Below are positions 1-15,180 of a stretch of DNA of 45,000 nt, one piece after another. The notes beneath the pieces were generated by a model. The model was not told the DNA's origin. It ran no database searches and saw only the letters and a list, made by a program, of their open reading frames with translations. Position 1 is the stretch's first letter, and each line of letters begins with the position of its first letter. A program made the position numbers and the translations under genes. The stretch comes from Chrysomallon squamiferum (taxonomy: Eukaryota; Mollusca; Gastropoda; Neomphalida; Peltospiridae), in contig CM022667.1 in NCBI GenBank assembly GCA_012295275.1, positions 12,365,038 through 12,410,037 of the forward strand. Reading direction: 5' to 3'.

Positions 1-424
1 TTTCAAAGAAGAAACCGTTACTTTCTGGTATTGTTCAAACAGCAACTCTTCACGTCAACCATCGCTTTTCCTAACCCTTGTTATTGGCCAATTTTGTCTT
101 CTGACTAATGAAGCCATAAACACAGTAATTATATTATTTAGTTACCTTCACGTGGTCCTTTTACCATCTCCATTTCAAATAAACATCTGTTTGAGTACAG
201 ACAGTAATAGTTTTCAAGCAATTTAACTTTTCAAGTCTTTTTTTTTTCTTCTTCTTTTCTGTTTTTTTTTTTTTTAGTCGCAAGCCACATAATGCTTTTT
301 GTCAAAAATAAAAACATTTGAAAATGACATTAACAACTGCACAAACAATTATCTGCTCTTTAAAAATTTGATACTGTCATTTATATTAGTTTCTTTTCTT
401 CACGAGTTTATTCGTTGATACTTT
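1..424. other. Gene-free unique sequence
   Basis: AT-rich unique sequence with short T/C-rich runs near 235-275. I see no ORF with protein-like composition, no splice-bounded exon and no RNA gene. Confidence 0.6.
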
Positions 425-456
425 TGTGTGTGTGTGTGTGTGTGTGTTTGTGTGTT

Positions 457-494
<38 letters not shown>
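425..494. repeat. (TG)n microsatellite
   Basis: An almost uninterrupted TG dinucleotide tract with two small interruptions (TTTG, TTTATG) in the middle. Confidence 0.95.
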
Positions 495-500
<6 letters not shown>

Positions 501-972
501 AAATTTTGATTGTTTTAGTTTGTTGTATGTTTATTAGATTATATGTATTTATTTTTATTATTATTTTATTATTATTATTAATATTTTGCCGTTATTGTTG
601 TTGTTTATGCATATATTTAGTTATTTACTTATTATGTGTTTATTTAATTATTTTTATATTTATTTATTTACTTATTTATTTGTTTGTTTATTTGTTTGTT
701 TGTTGATTAATTCATTCATTTATTTATTACGTATTTATTTACTCATTTTTGTATATTTATTTATTCATTCATTCATTGAATCATTTACGTGTGTATTTAT
801 TTATTTATTTTCTTATTTATATATTTATTTATTTATTGATTCACATATTTATTTATTTATTTATTTTCTTATTTATTTATGTATTTATATATTTATTTGT
901 TTATGAATTTAGTTATTTATTTATTTTTGCTTGTTTGTTTGTTTTATCGTTATGTATTTTTTTTTTTAGTTA
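495..972. repeat. Degenerate TTTA/TTTG tetranucleotide tract
   Basis: Long imperfect array of TTTA, TTTG, ATTC and TTTC tetramers. Open frames here encode only Tyr/Leu/Ile/Phe-rich strings and are by-products of the repeat. Confidence 0.9.
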
Positions 973-2480
973 GATAATAAATGGTAGCACATTTTTAACT
1001 AAATCAGATAATCTGTATTTCTAACACGAGCAGTGTTAGTATATCATGGGATACTGACTAATTAAACCAGGAGAAACCAGGTAATGTTTTAACATCAGCA
1101 ACCTGATAACTCCACTCCAAACAAAACACGACTTTTATTTATTATTATTTCTTTATTATTTGACTTTTAAATTCTTACTTAACAGAGAATAATAACATAA
1201 TATTTTCATTTAAGAATTTTAGGTCATAAACTTTTCATTAATTTTTATTTATTGAAATATCTGTTTCGATTCTGTATGCAATTGTGATCATGGGTCTTGT
1301 CCATGCTTTGAATACCACTGAAATCTTGTATTCCCTCCATGTCGATTTCTTATTACCAAAGCCTAAAAAAAATTCCCATTTTCAGGCACTGCATAGTTTA
1401 ATCATGGAAGCAAAAGTATAATAGATTGAACTGCAATAAATCTTGACAACGGAATCCTGGGATGGTTTACAGAATGTCCAAGTGTTCTACAGAAGTGTTC
1501 TCAAATTAGTTCCTAGTGATGATACAATCCGTCTCAGAACAAACGCACTGATGAAGAGGCTGGAATCAAATCAAGAACAAATTCCGTCTCAGAGTTGTTG
1601 TTCCTGGACTGACTTGTAAAAATAAACGTACAGCATTCCGCCCTTGTATGAATCGGATTGGCAAATAAGACATACACGGAGAGAGAAAGAGAGATAATAA
1701 ATAAATAAAAAAAAAAAAAAAAAAAAGAGTCTTCTCCCATTGCGACCAAATCTCGCTGGTCTTGGAGTATGTTTCTTTAATTTAATCAAGATTTCGTCTA
1801 CACCAAGTACCTCGTAATGAGTTGGCCAAACTTCTCGGGGACCTGTCACCTTCCAAATCCCAGGGTGCTCAGCGACACCTCTGTTTTAATTATGAACCAA
1901 ACCACAAGGGAGGGTTCTATTTGTACACACAGTCAATTTGTCGACGCTTTGATGAAAGCTCTTCTAAGAAAGATGGATTATTTTCAGTCAATGTCGATTG
2001 GTTTATCGCTGTTCATTGCACCATGTAATGAAGTGTTGCCAACAGAATTGGCCCCATCGCTCGGGATATTTGATAAATTTTACTTTTATTGAGATATAAA
2101 TTAATTCTCCGCCATTTCGCCATTTCGCCAAAGCCAAGGCGTGCAACCGCTGAAAGACCAAAACTGGAGAAGCCAACTCTAAGACGACAATTGATCGTTG
2201 TTCTTGTTAACTTCAAGATGGCGCGAGGCATTCCCATGTAATTCGGTAAACAAGGGATTGCTAGGCTAGGAGACAAGTCCACCTCAATAACTGTCACTGG
2301 AGTCTATTGTCCCGGGAGCCATGCGCTGACATTCCTGATTGAACACTTCGGTCCGTGTCAACTGGAATTGAATTGAGCTGCGCTGATCTCAGAACGTCTT
2401 ATGTACAGTCACGACTGTAGAACAGCCGAGTTTGGTCATTTAAAATCTGTTTATTGTTGGAAACGGTTCTTATTTTGTAT
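973..2480. other. Gene-free unique sequence with a 20-nt poly(A) run
   Basis: Complex sequence of mixed composition. A poly(A) run lies at 1707-1726. An open frame on the plus strand at 1817-2092 (91 codons) and overlapping minus-strand frames have no recognisable domain and no convincing splice or start context, so I do not call a gene. The part from about 2100 to 2450 is relatively GC-rich, with a CGCCATTT direct repeat around 2110-2130. Confidence 0.5.
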
Positions 2481-2824
2481 TAGTCATTCCCAAGTCTTTT
2501 AATTTAATTTTTTTTTTTTTTTTTAACCTTTTTATTTTTTTTCTCTTTATTTTATAATTATATTTAATTTTTTTTTTTTTTTTTTCTATTTTCATTTTAG
2601 GTCAGTTTTTGTATTTTATTATAATTGCATATAAAATATAAGAGAGAGACATACACCTAAAAGACAGACAGACAGAGAGTGAGTGAGTGAGTGAGAGAAA
2701 GATAGAGACTGAAAAGAAAGAAATACACATAGTATATAAAATAAATCATAAATTAGTAACAAAAAACAATTCACAAGTTAAAAATAATATATTACTAAAA
2801 TAAAAGAAAAAGAACAATTAAACA

Positions 2825-2867
<43 letters not shown>

Positions 2868-3180
2868 GGGTTTTTAAATTATTTTTACAACTTTAAACAC
2901 GTTTGATCTATTTTATTTACGAAAAAAAAAAATTCGCTTTAAATTAAATCTTTACGAATTATCTTTTTTTTTCCAACTCTGCTTATTTTTAAAGAAAACC
3001 TCTCGTTGTTAATAACATTTTACGTTCATTTCATTAAACACTTTCATAATAAAACAACAGACGACAGAAATAAAAACTAATCACCACCATCAGACTTTCT
3101 GTTGATAACAAAATGTACTAAAGTAATTCGATACTTCGCACAAATACACAGAAATAAACACACAGATACAGAATTGCCAT
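2481..3180. repeat. Low-complexity block: poly(T), GAGT/GAGA, (AAT)n
   Basis: Contains poly(T) tracts around 2507-2525 and 2567-2585, a GAGT/GAGA-rich stretch at 2640-2710 and a clean (AAT)n tract at 2826-2865. The remainder is A/T-rich and holds no gene I can support. Confidence 0.85.
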
Positions 3181-4240
3181 TAATTCTTTTTCTGTTTTAT
3201 GTAGGCACGTGCGGAGCACGGGTATTCAGTATTATGTTATTAGTCATCAGGAAGTGCGCCCGCCACAGAAATAATGTGTGATGAAAGCAAACGTTTCGTT
3301 CCCTTCGACTCCAATAACAAATAATCAACGTACACAGAGATAACATTCTTTCATTCTTTCCAGATAGATATCTAAACACACATGCAATCAGTTACAAACA
3401 CGCCGAGAAATTTTACCGGTGAACATAAAAATTATTGAGGGGCAGCAAAATTGACAATAATTATTCTGTTACCAGACCGAGCAGAACTGGTCTGCGCTCA
3501 CCTGTTTCAATCCATCAGGTTACGTGTCAGAACGCGGAACATTTGAAGATTTGCAGTCTACAGGTGGATCCGGGGCCATCACTCTTTTCACTTCCTGTAC
3601 GAGTTATCTGATCTTCATGGCCAATCTACGACCTGCTGCCATTTTGTATTGGCATACGTTTGTAGTTTATTTGGATCGTGAACCTGCAGAAACCCGATCC
3701 GCGCCATCAGCAGATAAAGTAACATCGTAGCTTTTTCCCCGAGTGCGTAAGCACATAAATACGGGAGACAACTCGGCGTAGATGTATTCGTCCATCCAAT
3801 TAGTACCCATTACGAGAATTCTTTGATGTGGCGGAGTCATCAATTGAGTCCAATTACTCTGGATATCAATGCGCCGTGCTCTTGATAACTTTCCTGCGTT
3901 TTACTTTCGCATCTTTGTAAAAATAATCGTCTTCCTTATCAGTGTATTTTCGTCGGTGTGTGAGCACTAAGTTGGTGGAAATGTTGCTGTTGTGTGTGTT
4001 TTTTTTAACGGTTTTGTAAAACACAACGCACACTCTGCCGACAAGGGTCCTTGCTTTGCTGACGGACGGAGCCACGTTAGGCAGGGAAGTGTCGGCCACG
4101 CCTGATTTGAGACGTAACTAGCTGTCGATGGAACTAACGACTTGTAGACAGAATGTTCTGCGCTGGAGGAAACTTTTTAATGTGATGTTTGTTTGCTGCG
4201 CGCGTCGCTGTCTGGTCCTGTCAATTTCTTCATAGCAGTT
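3181..4240. other. CpG-containing unique island, no gene recognised
   Basis: Complex sequence with frequent CpG, unlike the flanking simple repeats. Open frames at 3524-3730 (+) and 3866-4099 (-) are short and match nothing I recognise. The 12-mer GGGAGACAACTC at 3763-3774 recurs at 23553-23564. The island could be regulatory or an unrecognised non-coding exon. Confidence 0.4.
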
Positions 4241-4520
4241 TCAGTTTCTTCTTCTTTTTTTTCTTTTAAATTTTACTTTTTTTCTTTCTTCTTTTTTTTT
4301 TATTATTATTTTCATTTTTTTTTTTTTTTTTTTTTTTACCTTTCTGTACTAAAACAAAAATCATGATGTATGTGAGTTTTATGAAAACAGAAAATGAAAG
4401 CACACTTGTACGTTAATATCTGTGAATTTATTTTAGCATTGTTATCATCAGTACAATTATTATTATCATCATCATCTTAATTATTATTTTATAATACTAT
4501 ATAATAATAATAAATAATAA

Positions 4521-4567
<47 letters not shown>

Positions 4568-4600
4568 TAACAACAAAAACAGTAGTTAATAAAGAAAGAA
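4241..4600. repeat. Poly(T) tracts and (AAT)n-(AGT)n compound microsatellite
   Basis: T-rich runs occupy about 4250-4337. A compound trinucleotide repeat follows: AAT units from about 4499, then an uninterrupted AGT array at 4519-4567, then GAAA repeats around 4590-4608. Confidence 0.9.
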
Positions 4601-4715
4601 AGAAAGAAAATGCAGTTATTATCATAGTACATGTTTATTTTATAATACTCATAATACATAAACAAATATTTTTTGAATAAATGCATGAATAAAGGTATGT
4701 TTAACGACACCTTCA
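4601..4715 (-). repeat. Candidate SINE 3' tail (minus strand)
   Basis: Read on the minus strand, 4710-4697 gives GTGTCGTTAAACAT, followed by a degenerate ATTC/TTTATTC tail. The core GTCGTTAAACAT matches the plus-strand tail at 29094-29105. No tRNA-like head is visible next to it, so this would be a 5'-truncated copy. The shared core is directly visible; calling it a SINE is inference. Confidence 0.4.
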
Positions 4716-5185
4716 AATCTTGTTACTGTTTTATTATTTTTATTATTTGATATTTGAAACAAGAAACTAGCAGCAAGTAATCATTTCATACACCTTCCAG
4801 TAGACAGGAGAACAATGTTTGTTTATATACCAAATACGCGGTTTTGCTGTAACTAGAAATATTAAAGGGAAAAAAATAACGTAATGACGAAAACAGAACC
4901 TGCTCCCTTCAACTCCTTAAACAAAATCTTAACCACTGAGTTCTACCTACTCCTGAATTTATGTTAACCCTTCTGTTTACTAAACTCCCAAGATGTTCAG
5001 TAATACAGCAGATCTAATTATCTCGATTCTAGTTAGGAAGGGCTTAGGAAATTGAGATGTAGATGAATTTGTGTATTTTGCGCAAAATGAAACATAAATT
5101 CTGGAGAGAGTTATTAACACTAGGCGAGATAAACTGTGTAAGTTATGTTTTGTAAAATTCTTGTTTTTTGTTTTTGTTGTTTGTT
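4716..5185. other. Gene-free AT-rich unique sequence
   Basis: No coding-like ORF, repeat array or RNA gene seen. The sequence is AT-rich, with no splice-bounded coding block. Confidence 0.5.
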
Positions 5186-5201
5186 GGTTTTGTTTGGTTC
5201 G

Positions 5202-5225
5202 TTTATTTATTTATTTATTTATAAT

Positions 5226-5280
<55 letters not shown>

Positions 5281-5290
5281 TTATTTTATT
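5202..5290. repeat. (TTTA)n microsatellite
   Basis: Near-perfect TTTA tetranucleotide array, interrupted once near 5221. Confidence 0.95.
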
Positions 5291-5436
5291 TATATATTTT
5301 ATACATTTATATATCATACATATTTAATAATAATAATTATAATAATTAGCTGTTAATTAAGGTGACATGACTAGATGGATTATCTGTATATATTTTTTTT
5401 TCTATTCTTTTCTTTTTTTAAACTTTTTCATTTTTT

Positions 5437-5484
5437 AGTAGTAGTATTAGTAGTTAGTTAGTAGTAGTAGTAGTAGTAGTAGTA
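5437..5484. repeat. (AGT)n microsatellite
   Basis: AGT/GTA trinucleotide array with one interruption (TTAGTTA) near 5454-5460. Confidence 0.95.
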
Positions 5485-6433
5485 TGTATATTTCTTTTAT
5501 AATTAACTAATTACTCAAAATATTTAATTTTTGGAAATAAATTGTTCAGAAAGAACGAGAAGTGTAGAAAAATTCATGTCGTATGACCTTACAGAATAGT
5601 TTATCAGTTACATTCACACCCGACAACTGAGAATAACACGCAATATTAATATTCATTTGACCAAGATCAATACGAAATACAGATTCAATGTGTCGATAAA
5701 CGACATATCTTACGATAATTACGAAGACCTCGTCGGAGGGGAATAACTAACGTGTCGCTCGCATGTTTTAGAATGAATACATTGTACGTGAGTACGTCGT
5801 TATTTCCAAAGTATCGTACACGTTCCGAGAATACGCGAGGGACGACAACCAGTCCAAGCTGTTTAGAACGTTTTTCCCTGCGGAACAAACTGCATTGACA
5901 CCGGTCTACGTCCCACTGCTACCCAGCAAGCCAGTGTGTTGCATGTTTGCGGGGGTTGTTTTTTTTTTTTTTTTTTTTTTTTACGACAACCGTAAATGAT
6001 TACTCCTGCCTTGGCGGGAGAGGCGTTCGGACGCATCCTGCAAGTCGCTAGGGGACGCGACGTGTTTACGGAGGCGTTGCGAACACGTGCGTCGTCCGGT
6101 ACTAATGGATCGCTAAATTACGTGAACGGCTAATCGTCGAGAAAGCAGAAACTGTCCGTTTTTGTTTTCTTCTCATCTGCTTGTTGGTAAATCCACGTAG
6201 AATTGCGTGTGGAGCGCAGATCTGGTTCTGGTGACTTCCTCGTGTCTCGTATTGTTGTCGTCGTTTTATACGAACTTCCTTATCCGTGTAAATGCTGTGA
6301 GATGTTGTAATCAGTGAAATCGAGTTGCAACATCGCTCTGATTAGAATACGTCAGTGTGTATTCGGTTCAGTAATGCTTAAATAATTCAGTAGTTTAATG
6401 ACATTTTCCTTCTATGGCTTTTTCTCATAGCCC

Positions 6434-6436
<3 letters not shown>
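5485..6436. other. CpG-rich unique island
   Basis: After about 5590 the sequence becomes complex and conspicuously CpG-rich (for example 5680-5880 and 6000-6150), interrupted only by a poly(T) run at about 5960-5982. Minus-strand frame 5685-5888 has no recognisable domain. It may be a regulatory element or a non-coding exon; I cannot assign a function. Confidence 0.4.

Positions 6437-6495
<59 letters not shown>
6437..6495. repeat. (CT)n microsatellite
   Basis: Uninterrupted TC dinucleotide tract of about 59 bp. Confidence 0.97.
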
Positions 6496-8955
<2,460 letters not shown>

Positions 8956-8971
8956 ATGTTGTGTGTGTGTG

Positions 8972-9007
<36 letters not shown>
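8956..9007. repeat. (TG)n microsatellite
   Basis: TG dinucleotide tract with a single GATG interruption near 8970. Confidence 0.95.
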
Positions 9008-9008
<1 letters not shown>

Positions 9009-9085
9009 GGCATGTTATATACGGTTTTTATATTTCGAGATTTGCAAGATGCGCTACTGTTAGCTTGCCATCCATCGCTGCTATT

Positions 9086-9662
9086 AGAACTACTTCTACC
9101 TTTAGTATCACTAATTTTGCTATTACCAGCACTAGTAACTATCACTACTTTTACTATTACCGGCACTAGTAACTATCACTAATTTTACTATTACCAGCAC
9201 TAGTAACTATCACTACTTTTACTATTTACCAGCACTAGTAACTATCACTAATTTTACTATTACCGGCGCTAGTAACTATCACTGATTTTACTATTACCAG
9301 CACTAGTAACTATCACTAATTTTACTATTACCAGCACTAGTAACTATCACTAATTTTACTATTACCGGCGCTAGTAACTATCACTAATTTTACTATTTAC
9401 CAGCACTAGTAACTATCACTACTTTTACTATTACCGGCACTAGTAACTATCACTAATTTTACTATTACCAGCACTAGTAACTATCACTAATTTTACTATT
9501 ACCGGCGCTAGTAACTATCACTAATTTTACTATTTACCAGCACTAGTAACTATCACTACTTTTACTATTACCGGCACTAGTAACTATCACTAATTTTACT
9601 ATTTACCAGCACTAGTAACTATCACTAATTTTACTATTACCGGCACTAGTAACTATCACTAC
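9086..9662. repeat. 34-bp minisatellite with four-unit higher-order structure
   Basis: About 16 tandem copies of a 34- or 35-bp unit, each containing TAGTAACTATCACT and usually the palindrome ACTAGT. Units differ at three diagnostic places: AGCAC / GGCAC / GGCGC after the ACC, AATTTT / ACTTTT in the second half, and TTACC / TTTACC at the junction. The combination recurs every fourth unit: the TTTACC-AGCAC-ACTTTT unit starts at 9396 and again at 9533, a 137-bp period. A decayed unit precedes the array at about 9086-9120. There are no non-repeated spacers, so it is not a CRISPR array. Confidence 0.95.
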
Positions 9663-10045
9663 TATATCCACTGCTGGTGTCACCGCTAAAACTAACATTA
9701 TTCTCATCATTGTGATCATCATCAAATCATCATCATCATCATCATCATTATAATTATTTTTAAATATCGCTAATGCTACTACTGTTACTAGTACTTCGAC
9801 TACTAATACTATTACTTCCACTACTGCCATTACCGTTATCACTATCACTGTTACTCCCAAGAATAACGCAAGTACAGCTTGATAACTGTTGCTATTTATT
9901 CATTCTTTTATTTCTTTTATGTATTTTTTTTAATTACACTTTGCGATTATTATTATTGTTCCTATTGTGGTGTTGTTGTCGTCGTCGTATTCATCATTAT
10001 CATCATCATCATCGTCATCATCATTATTATTATTATTAAGTCACT
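9663..10045. repeat. Trinucleotide-rich block (ATC, ACT, TTG, ATT)
   Basis: Short ATC runs (about 9715-9748 and 9990-10022), ACT-rich sequence (9770-9850) and ATT units up to about 10038. The ACT-rich part may be decayed minisatellite. No gene seen. Confidence 0.75.
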
Positions 10046-11070
10046 GCCTCATACTCGTTTAGCTACAATCTCTCTCTCACTTCTGTACACACATCCCAAC
10101 ACCTTCCACGTATCTCTGCGAAATCAAACAATGAAATTCCTTTTTTTCCGGGTTGTTACGAAATTCAGACGTCTGCCACCACTAACAGTTTATTTCGTTT
10201 CGTTTCTTTATCGGGGCACGATATTTATTTCCTCACATTCTAAAGACGACTTTATCAGTTAAGCTTGCTGACAAGTAATGTTTTACGTGTGTATAGACTA
10301 TTTCCTCTGATTTTATCTCGATACTTCTTTTCCGTTTGTTTCTGGGTTTTTTTTTTTTTTTTCAAAATTGCTATTCACCCGCCATGATGAATTGGCGCAT
10401 AATGCGCTTTCGCCAGTTGTTAGTTTCGTATGAAAGCGAAGCAGGCGAAGAAAAATTTGTTGATTTTTTTTTGTTGTTGTTCTTTATCTTGTTTATTTAT
10501 TTATGTATGTTCTTTTTTAAATTCTGTCTGTTCCGACAATGAAAACAGTCGTTCTGTAAGTAAATGAATAAGCAGACAAGAAAACAAATAAATAAATTTG
10601 ATCAACCAGTTGAAAATAATAAAATTCCATTTTTATCTTATTATATATATATTAAGCTATTTATTTATATTATTTATTTAGCCGCTAATTTATTCATTTC
10701 TGTATATTTTATATATTCATTCATTGAAATGTTTGGGGGGGGCTTTTGCAACAAAAAGAATTTCAGTTTATTTACGTTGTGTATTATTTTCATAATTTAT
10801 TTTTATTATTTTCTTAAATAATTTCAATGTTTATGTGAATTTGTGTGATTTTTTTTGTTGTTGTTGTTGTTTTTTGTGGGGTTGTGGGGGTTGTTCATCT
10901 TTTTCTAATGAAAATCTCTGGGTATTTTTTCATGCAAATCATTCATTTCTAACATCTCCTTCCAATGAGAGCTGGACGTTTGGAATAACAAAGTTTGTGG
11001 TTTGGATTTTCTTATTTGTTTATCTTTGTATTCAGTTATTTATTTATGTATTTATCTACTACTAATTTTG
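10046..11070. other. Gene-free T-rich sequence
   Basis: Mixed unique and T-rich sequence, with a poly(T) run near 10347-10362, TTTA repeats near 10493-10506 and a TTG run near 10856-10870. No supported coding exon. Confidence 0.5.
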
Positions 11071-11073
11071 TTT

Positions 11074-11102
<29 letters not shown>
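11074..11102. repeat. (TATC)n microsatellite
   Basis: About seven tandem TATC units, followed by degenerate CT/TATC-like sequence to about 11140. Confidence 0.95.

Positions 11103-12579
<1,477 letters not shown>

Positions 12580-12653
<74 letters not shown>
12580..12653. repeat. 74-nt poly(T) tract
   Basis: The longest homopolymer in the window: 74 consecutive T. Its length may be imprecise if the assembly comes from long reads. It could be the poly(A) tail of a minus-strand retroposed element, but no element body is recognised beside it. Confidence 0.95.
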
Positions 12654-12654
<1 letters not shown>

Positions 12655-12857
12655 TTGTTGAGTTTTGTCCAAGTTTTATTTTTCGTTTTTACCTTTCTTC
12701 CAATTTAATTTATTTTACTAATTTTTTATTATTTACTTTTATTAATTCCTTTCTAGTATTCTTTCGTTTTTTTTTATTTTTTTTTTATATATTATTACAT
12801 TATATTATTATTGTTGTTGTTGTTGTTGTTGTTGTTACTATTCTAAAATAAAAATAA

Positions 12858-12893
<36 letters not shown>

Positions 12894-13172
12894 TAATAAT
12901 ATGGTTATTAATAAATAAATAAATAAAATTAATAAATTAATAAATTTTATTTTCAATATAACTTCTCTTGTTTATTTATTTTAATTTAATTTAATTTATT
13001 TATTTACTTTTTTTATTTTTATTTTTTTATTTTTTATTTTTTTTTATTCCCATTTTAATTTTGTTTCAGTTATTCCCATTTTTTTTTTTTGTCTTCAGTT
13101 AATTTTTTTTTTTCTTTTTTCCTTTTCTTATTTTATATTTTTTTATTTTTTAATATATTTGTTTTAATATTA

Positions 13173-13203
<31 letters not shown>

Positions 13204-13453
13204 GATTTTATAATAATGTTAATTTAACTGTTTTAAACTTTATTTTCTTGAATTTGTTTATTTAAACATTTGTTTTATTATTTATGTATTTATAATTTGT
13301 TATTATTCGTTCGTTCTTTTTCCTTTATTCTTTCTGTTTATGATTAATTCGTACCGCAGAATCAGTCGACCTAACTACCTCATAACATCCGTGGAATGTG
13401 CTGTACCGTTTTAGAAACGCATATATACATATATATCTTCTTTTTTTTAAATT
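12654..13453. repeat. Extended A/T low-complexity region
   Basis: Contains (TTG)n at about 12808-12837, (AAT)n at about 12860-12900, many T-rich stretches and a 30-nt poly(T) run at about 13171-13200. A short patch of normal complexity lies at 13340-13430. No gene. Confidence 0.85.
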
Positions 13454-13586
13454 ATTTATTTATTTTATAATTTAAAAGAAATTTTGCATGATATTTTTTG
13501 TTATATATATAAATGTCGAAATACTCCTACCAAAAATAACAAAAAATATCAGGCAAAATTCCTTTTAAATTATAAAATAAATAAAT
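13454..13586. repeat. Near-perfect inverted repeat, 51-bp arms, 31-nt loop
   Basis: The left arm at 13454-13504 is the reverse complement of the right arm at 13536-13586 at 49 of 51 positions. The loop at 13505-13535 contains TGTCGAAATACTCCTACC. One mismatch would be a G:U wobble in a minus-strand transcript. A transcript of either strand would fold into one long hairpin. A MITE-like palindromic element or a small-RNA precursor are both possible; no target-site duplication is evident. Confidence 0.9.
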
Positions 13587-14275
13587 GTATTTGTGCTAAT
13601 GTTTTCCATTATATTTGTTGTTTTTCTTCTTCTTCATTTTTTAAAATATATATATATTTGTTTTAATAATTTTTTCCTTAAATTTTCTTTCATAATCATC
13701 ATCATCATCATCACGAAACCAAAGAAAGATAAAAAAATATATATATATTCGTAGACATTTTAATTCAGTCAATATATAATCATGTGATATAATCTTGTCC
13801 ATTATGTAACACCAACAACAGGACGCATTTTATGGTGGAATAATAAACAACAATTAGAAGAAGAACAAGAAGATATTTTAGTAAATTATAACATTAAATT
13901 TTACAATTATAGCAACTCTGTCGACAAGAAAAACATTAGCATTAACTGCAACAACAAGAAGAGAAAGAGGAAAATAGACCGGTAAACATTCTCAGCATAT
14001 CTAAATAAACTAATGGTCATTAACTGGTACTTTTCAGCACTACGCCTAATTAAAAATGTCGGGAGGGAGAAGGGCACGTCAGCATGCTGTTTCAATCGTG
14101 ATGCCAGGTTGGCAGAATGCAAACGAGGGGTGACCACTCTAACCGTTTCATGGCGGCGCTGGTGTAGGTCCGCCAACTGACACGTGCAAATGGTGAACGT
14201 GCACTGGTCATGTGACACGACAGCAGACCTGTCCCATATTTCAAACGTGCCATTTTAAATGTTAATTAATGCATT
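13587..14275. other. AT-rich sequence then unique CpG-containing island
   Basis: An AT-rich part with a short ATC run (13697-13712) gives way at about 13975-14250 to complex sequence with balanced composition. The minus-strand frame 14218-13907 shows no recognisable domain. Confidence 0.4.
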
Positions 14276-15180
14276 AGCGTATAATTGTTTTTTTTCTTTC
14301 TTTTTCTTTTTTTTGTTTGTTTGTTTGTTTGTTTGTTTGTGTATTTGTTTGTTTGTTTCGTTTCATTTTTGTTTCGTTTTCGATTTATTATTATTATTTT
14401 TTATCTTTTCTTTTTTTATTATTATTATTTTTTTTATTTTATTTATTTTTTTATTTTATTTTGTTTTGTCCTGTTCCTAAATTAATTTCTTTTTCTTCTT
14501 CTTCTTCTTGGTTTTGTTCTTACTCCTGTTTATTTATTCCCTTTACTGTCAGCATTTTCTTCCTTACATAAAATAAATCATAAATTAAAAATGCTATTAC
14601 ATTTTTTTAAATACACTATTTATTTTTAATAGAATTTTAGCAACCATTTTCAGCAACTATGATGGTTTAGGTTGTTATTAAGTTGGTCACGTGGTCTGGT
14701 AATTTTACATTAACATTTATATATGAAAAAATAAGAAAAATATTTAAGAAAAATATTGAATCCATATTAAAAGATGCAAATGAATCGCATAATTAAAATA
14801 CGGAAACATATACACATATAAAACACAAACAAACAAAATAAATAAATAAAAAATTGAATTTTAACCTCCGAATGTAAGCAAAATATTTATAATTAAGAAA
14901 AATCAAAGAACATAAAATTTAAAAATAAATAAATGAATGAATAAATAAAAAAAAGGTACAATAAAAATAATAATAATAAAACAGAAAAATGAACAAACTA
15001 CGACGAAAACGAAAAAAATAACGAAAAACAAAACAAAAACAAAAAAACATTTTTTTAATTTGGTTTATAACGTTTCCATTGTGGTTGTATGGAATCACTT
15101 TGGTGTAATGCTTGTTAAAACATTTCACCAAACTAATGACCAACAAAGAAGAACTAATATTAAAAACGCCTTACTGCACA
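14276..15180. repeat. T-rich then A-rich low-complexity sequence
   Basis: (TTTG)n near 14315-14358, T-rich imperfect repeats to about 14520, then AT-rich and A-rich stretches (14820-15058). No supported coding exon. Confidence 0.7.

Noticed and set aside
1817-2092. Plus-strand ORF of 91 codons as a gene
   Set aside because: Two overlapping frames are equally open, the product is unrecognisable and no promoter or poly(A) signal is associated.
9086-9662. Regular repeats resembling a CRISPR array
   Set aside because: Units are contiguous with no unique spacers, and the DNA is clearly eukaryotic. It is a minisatellite.
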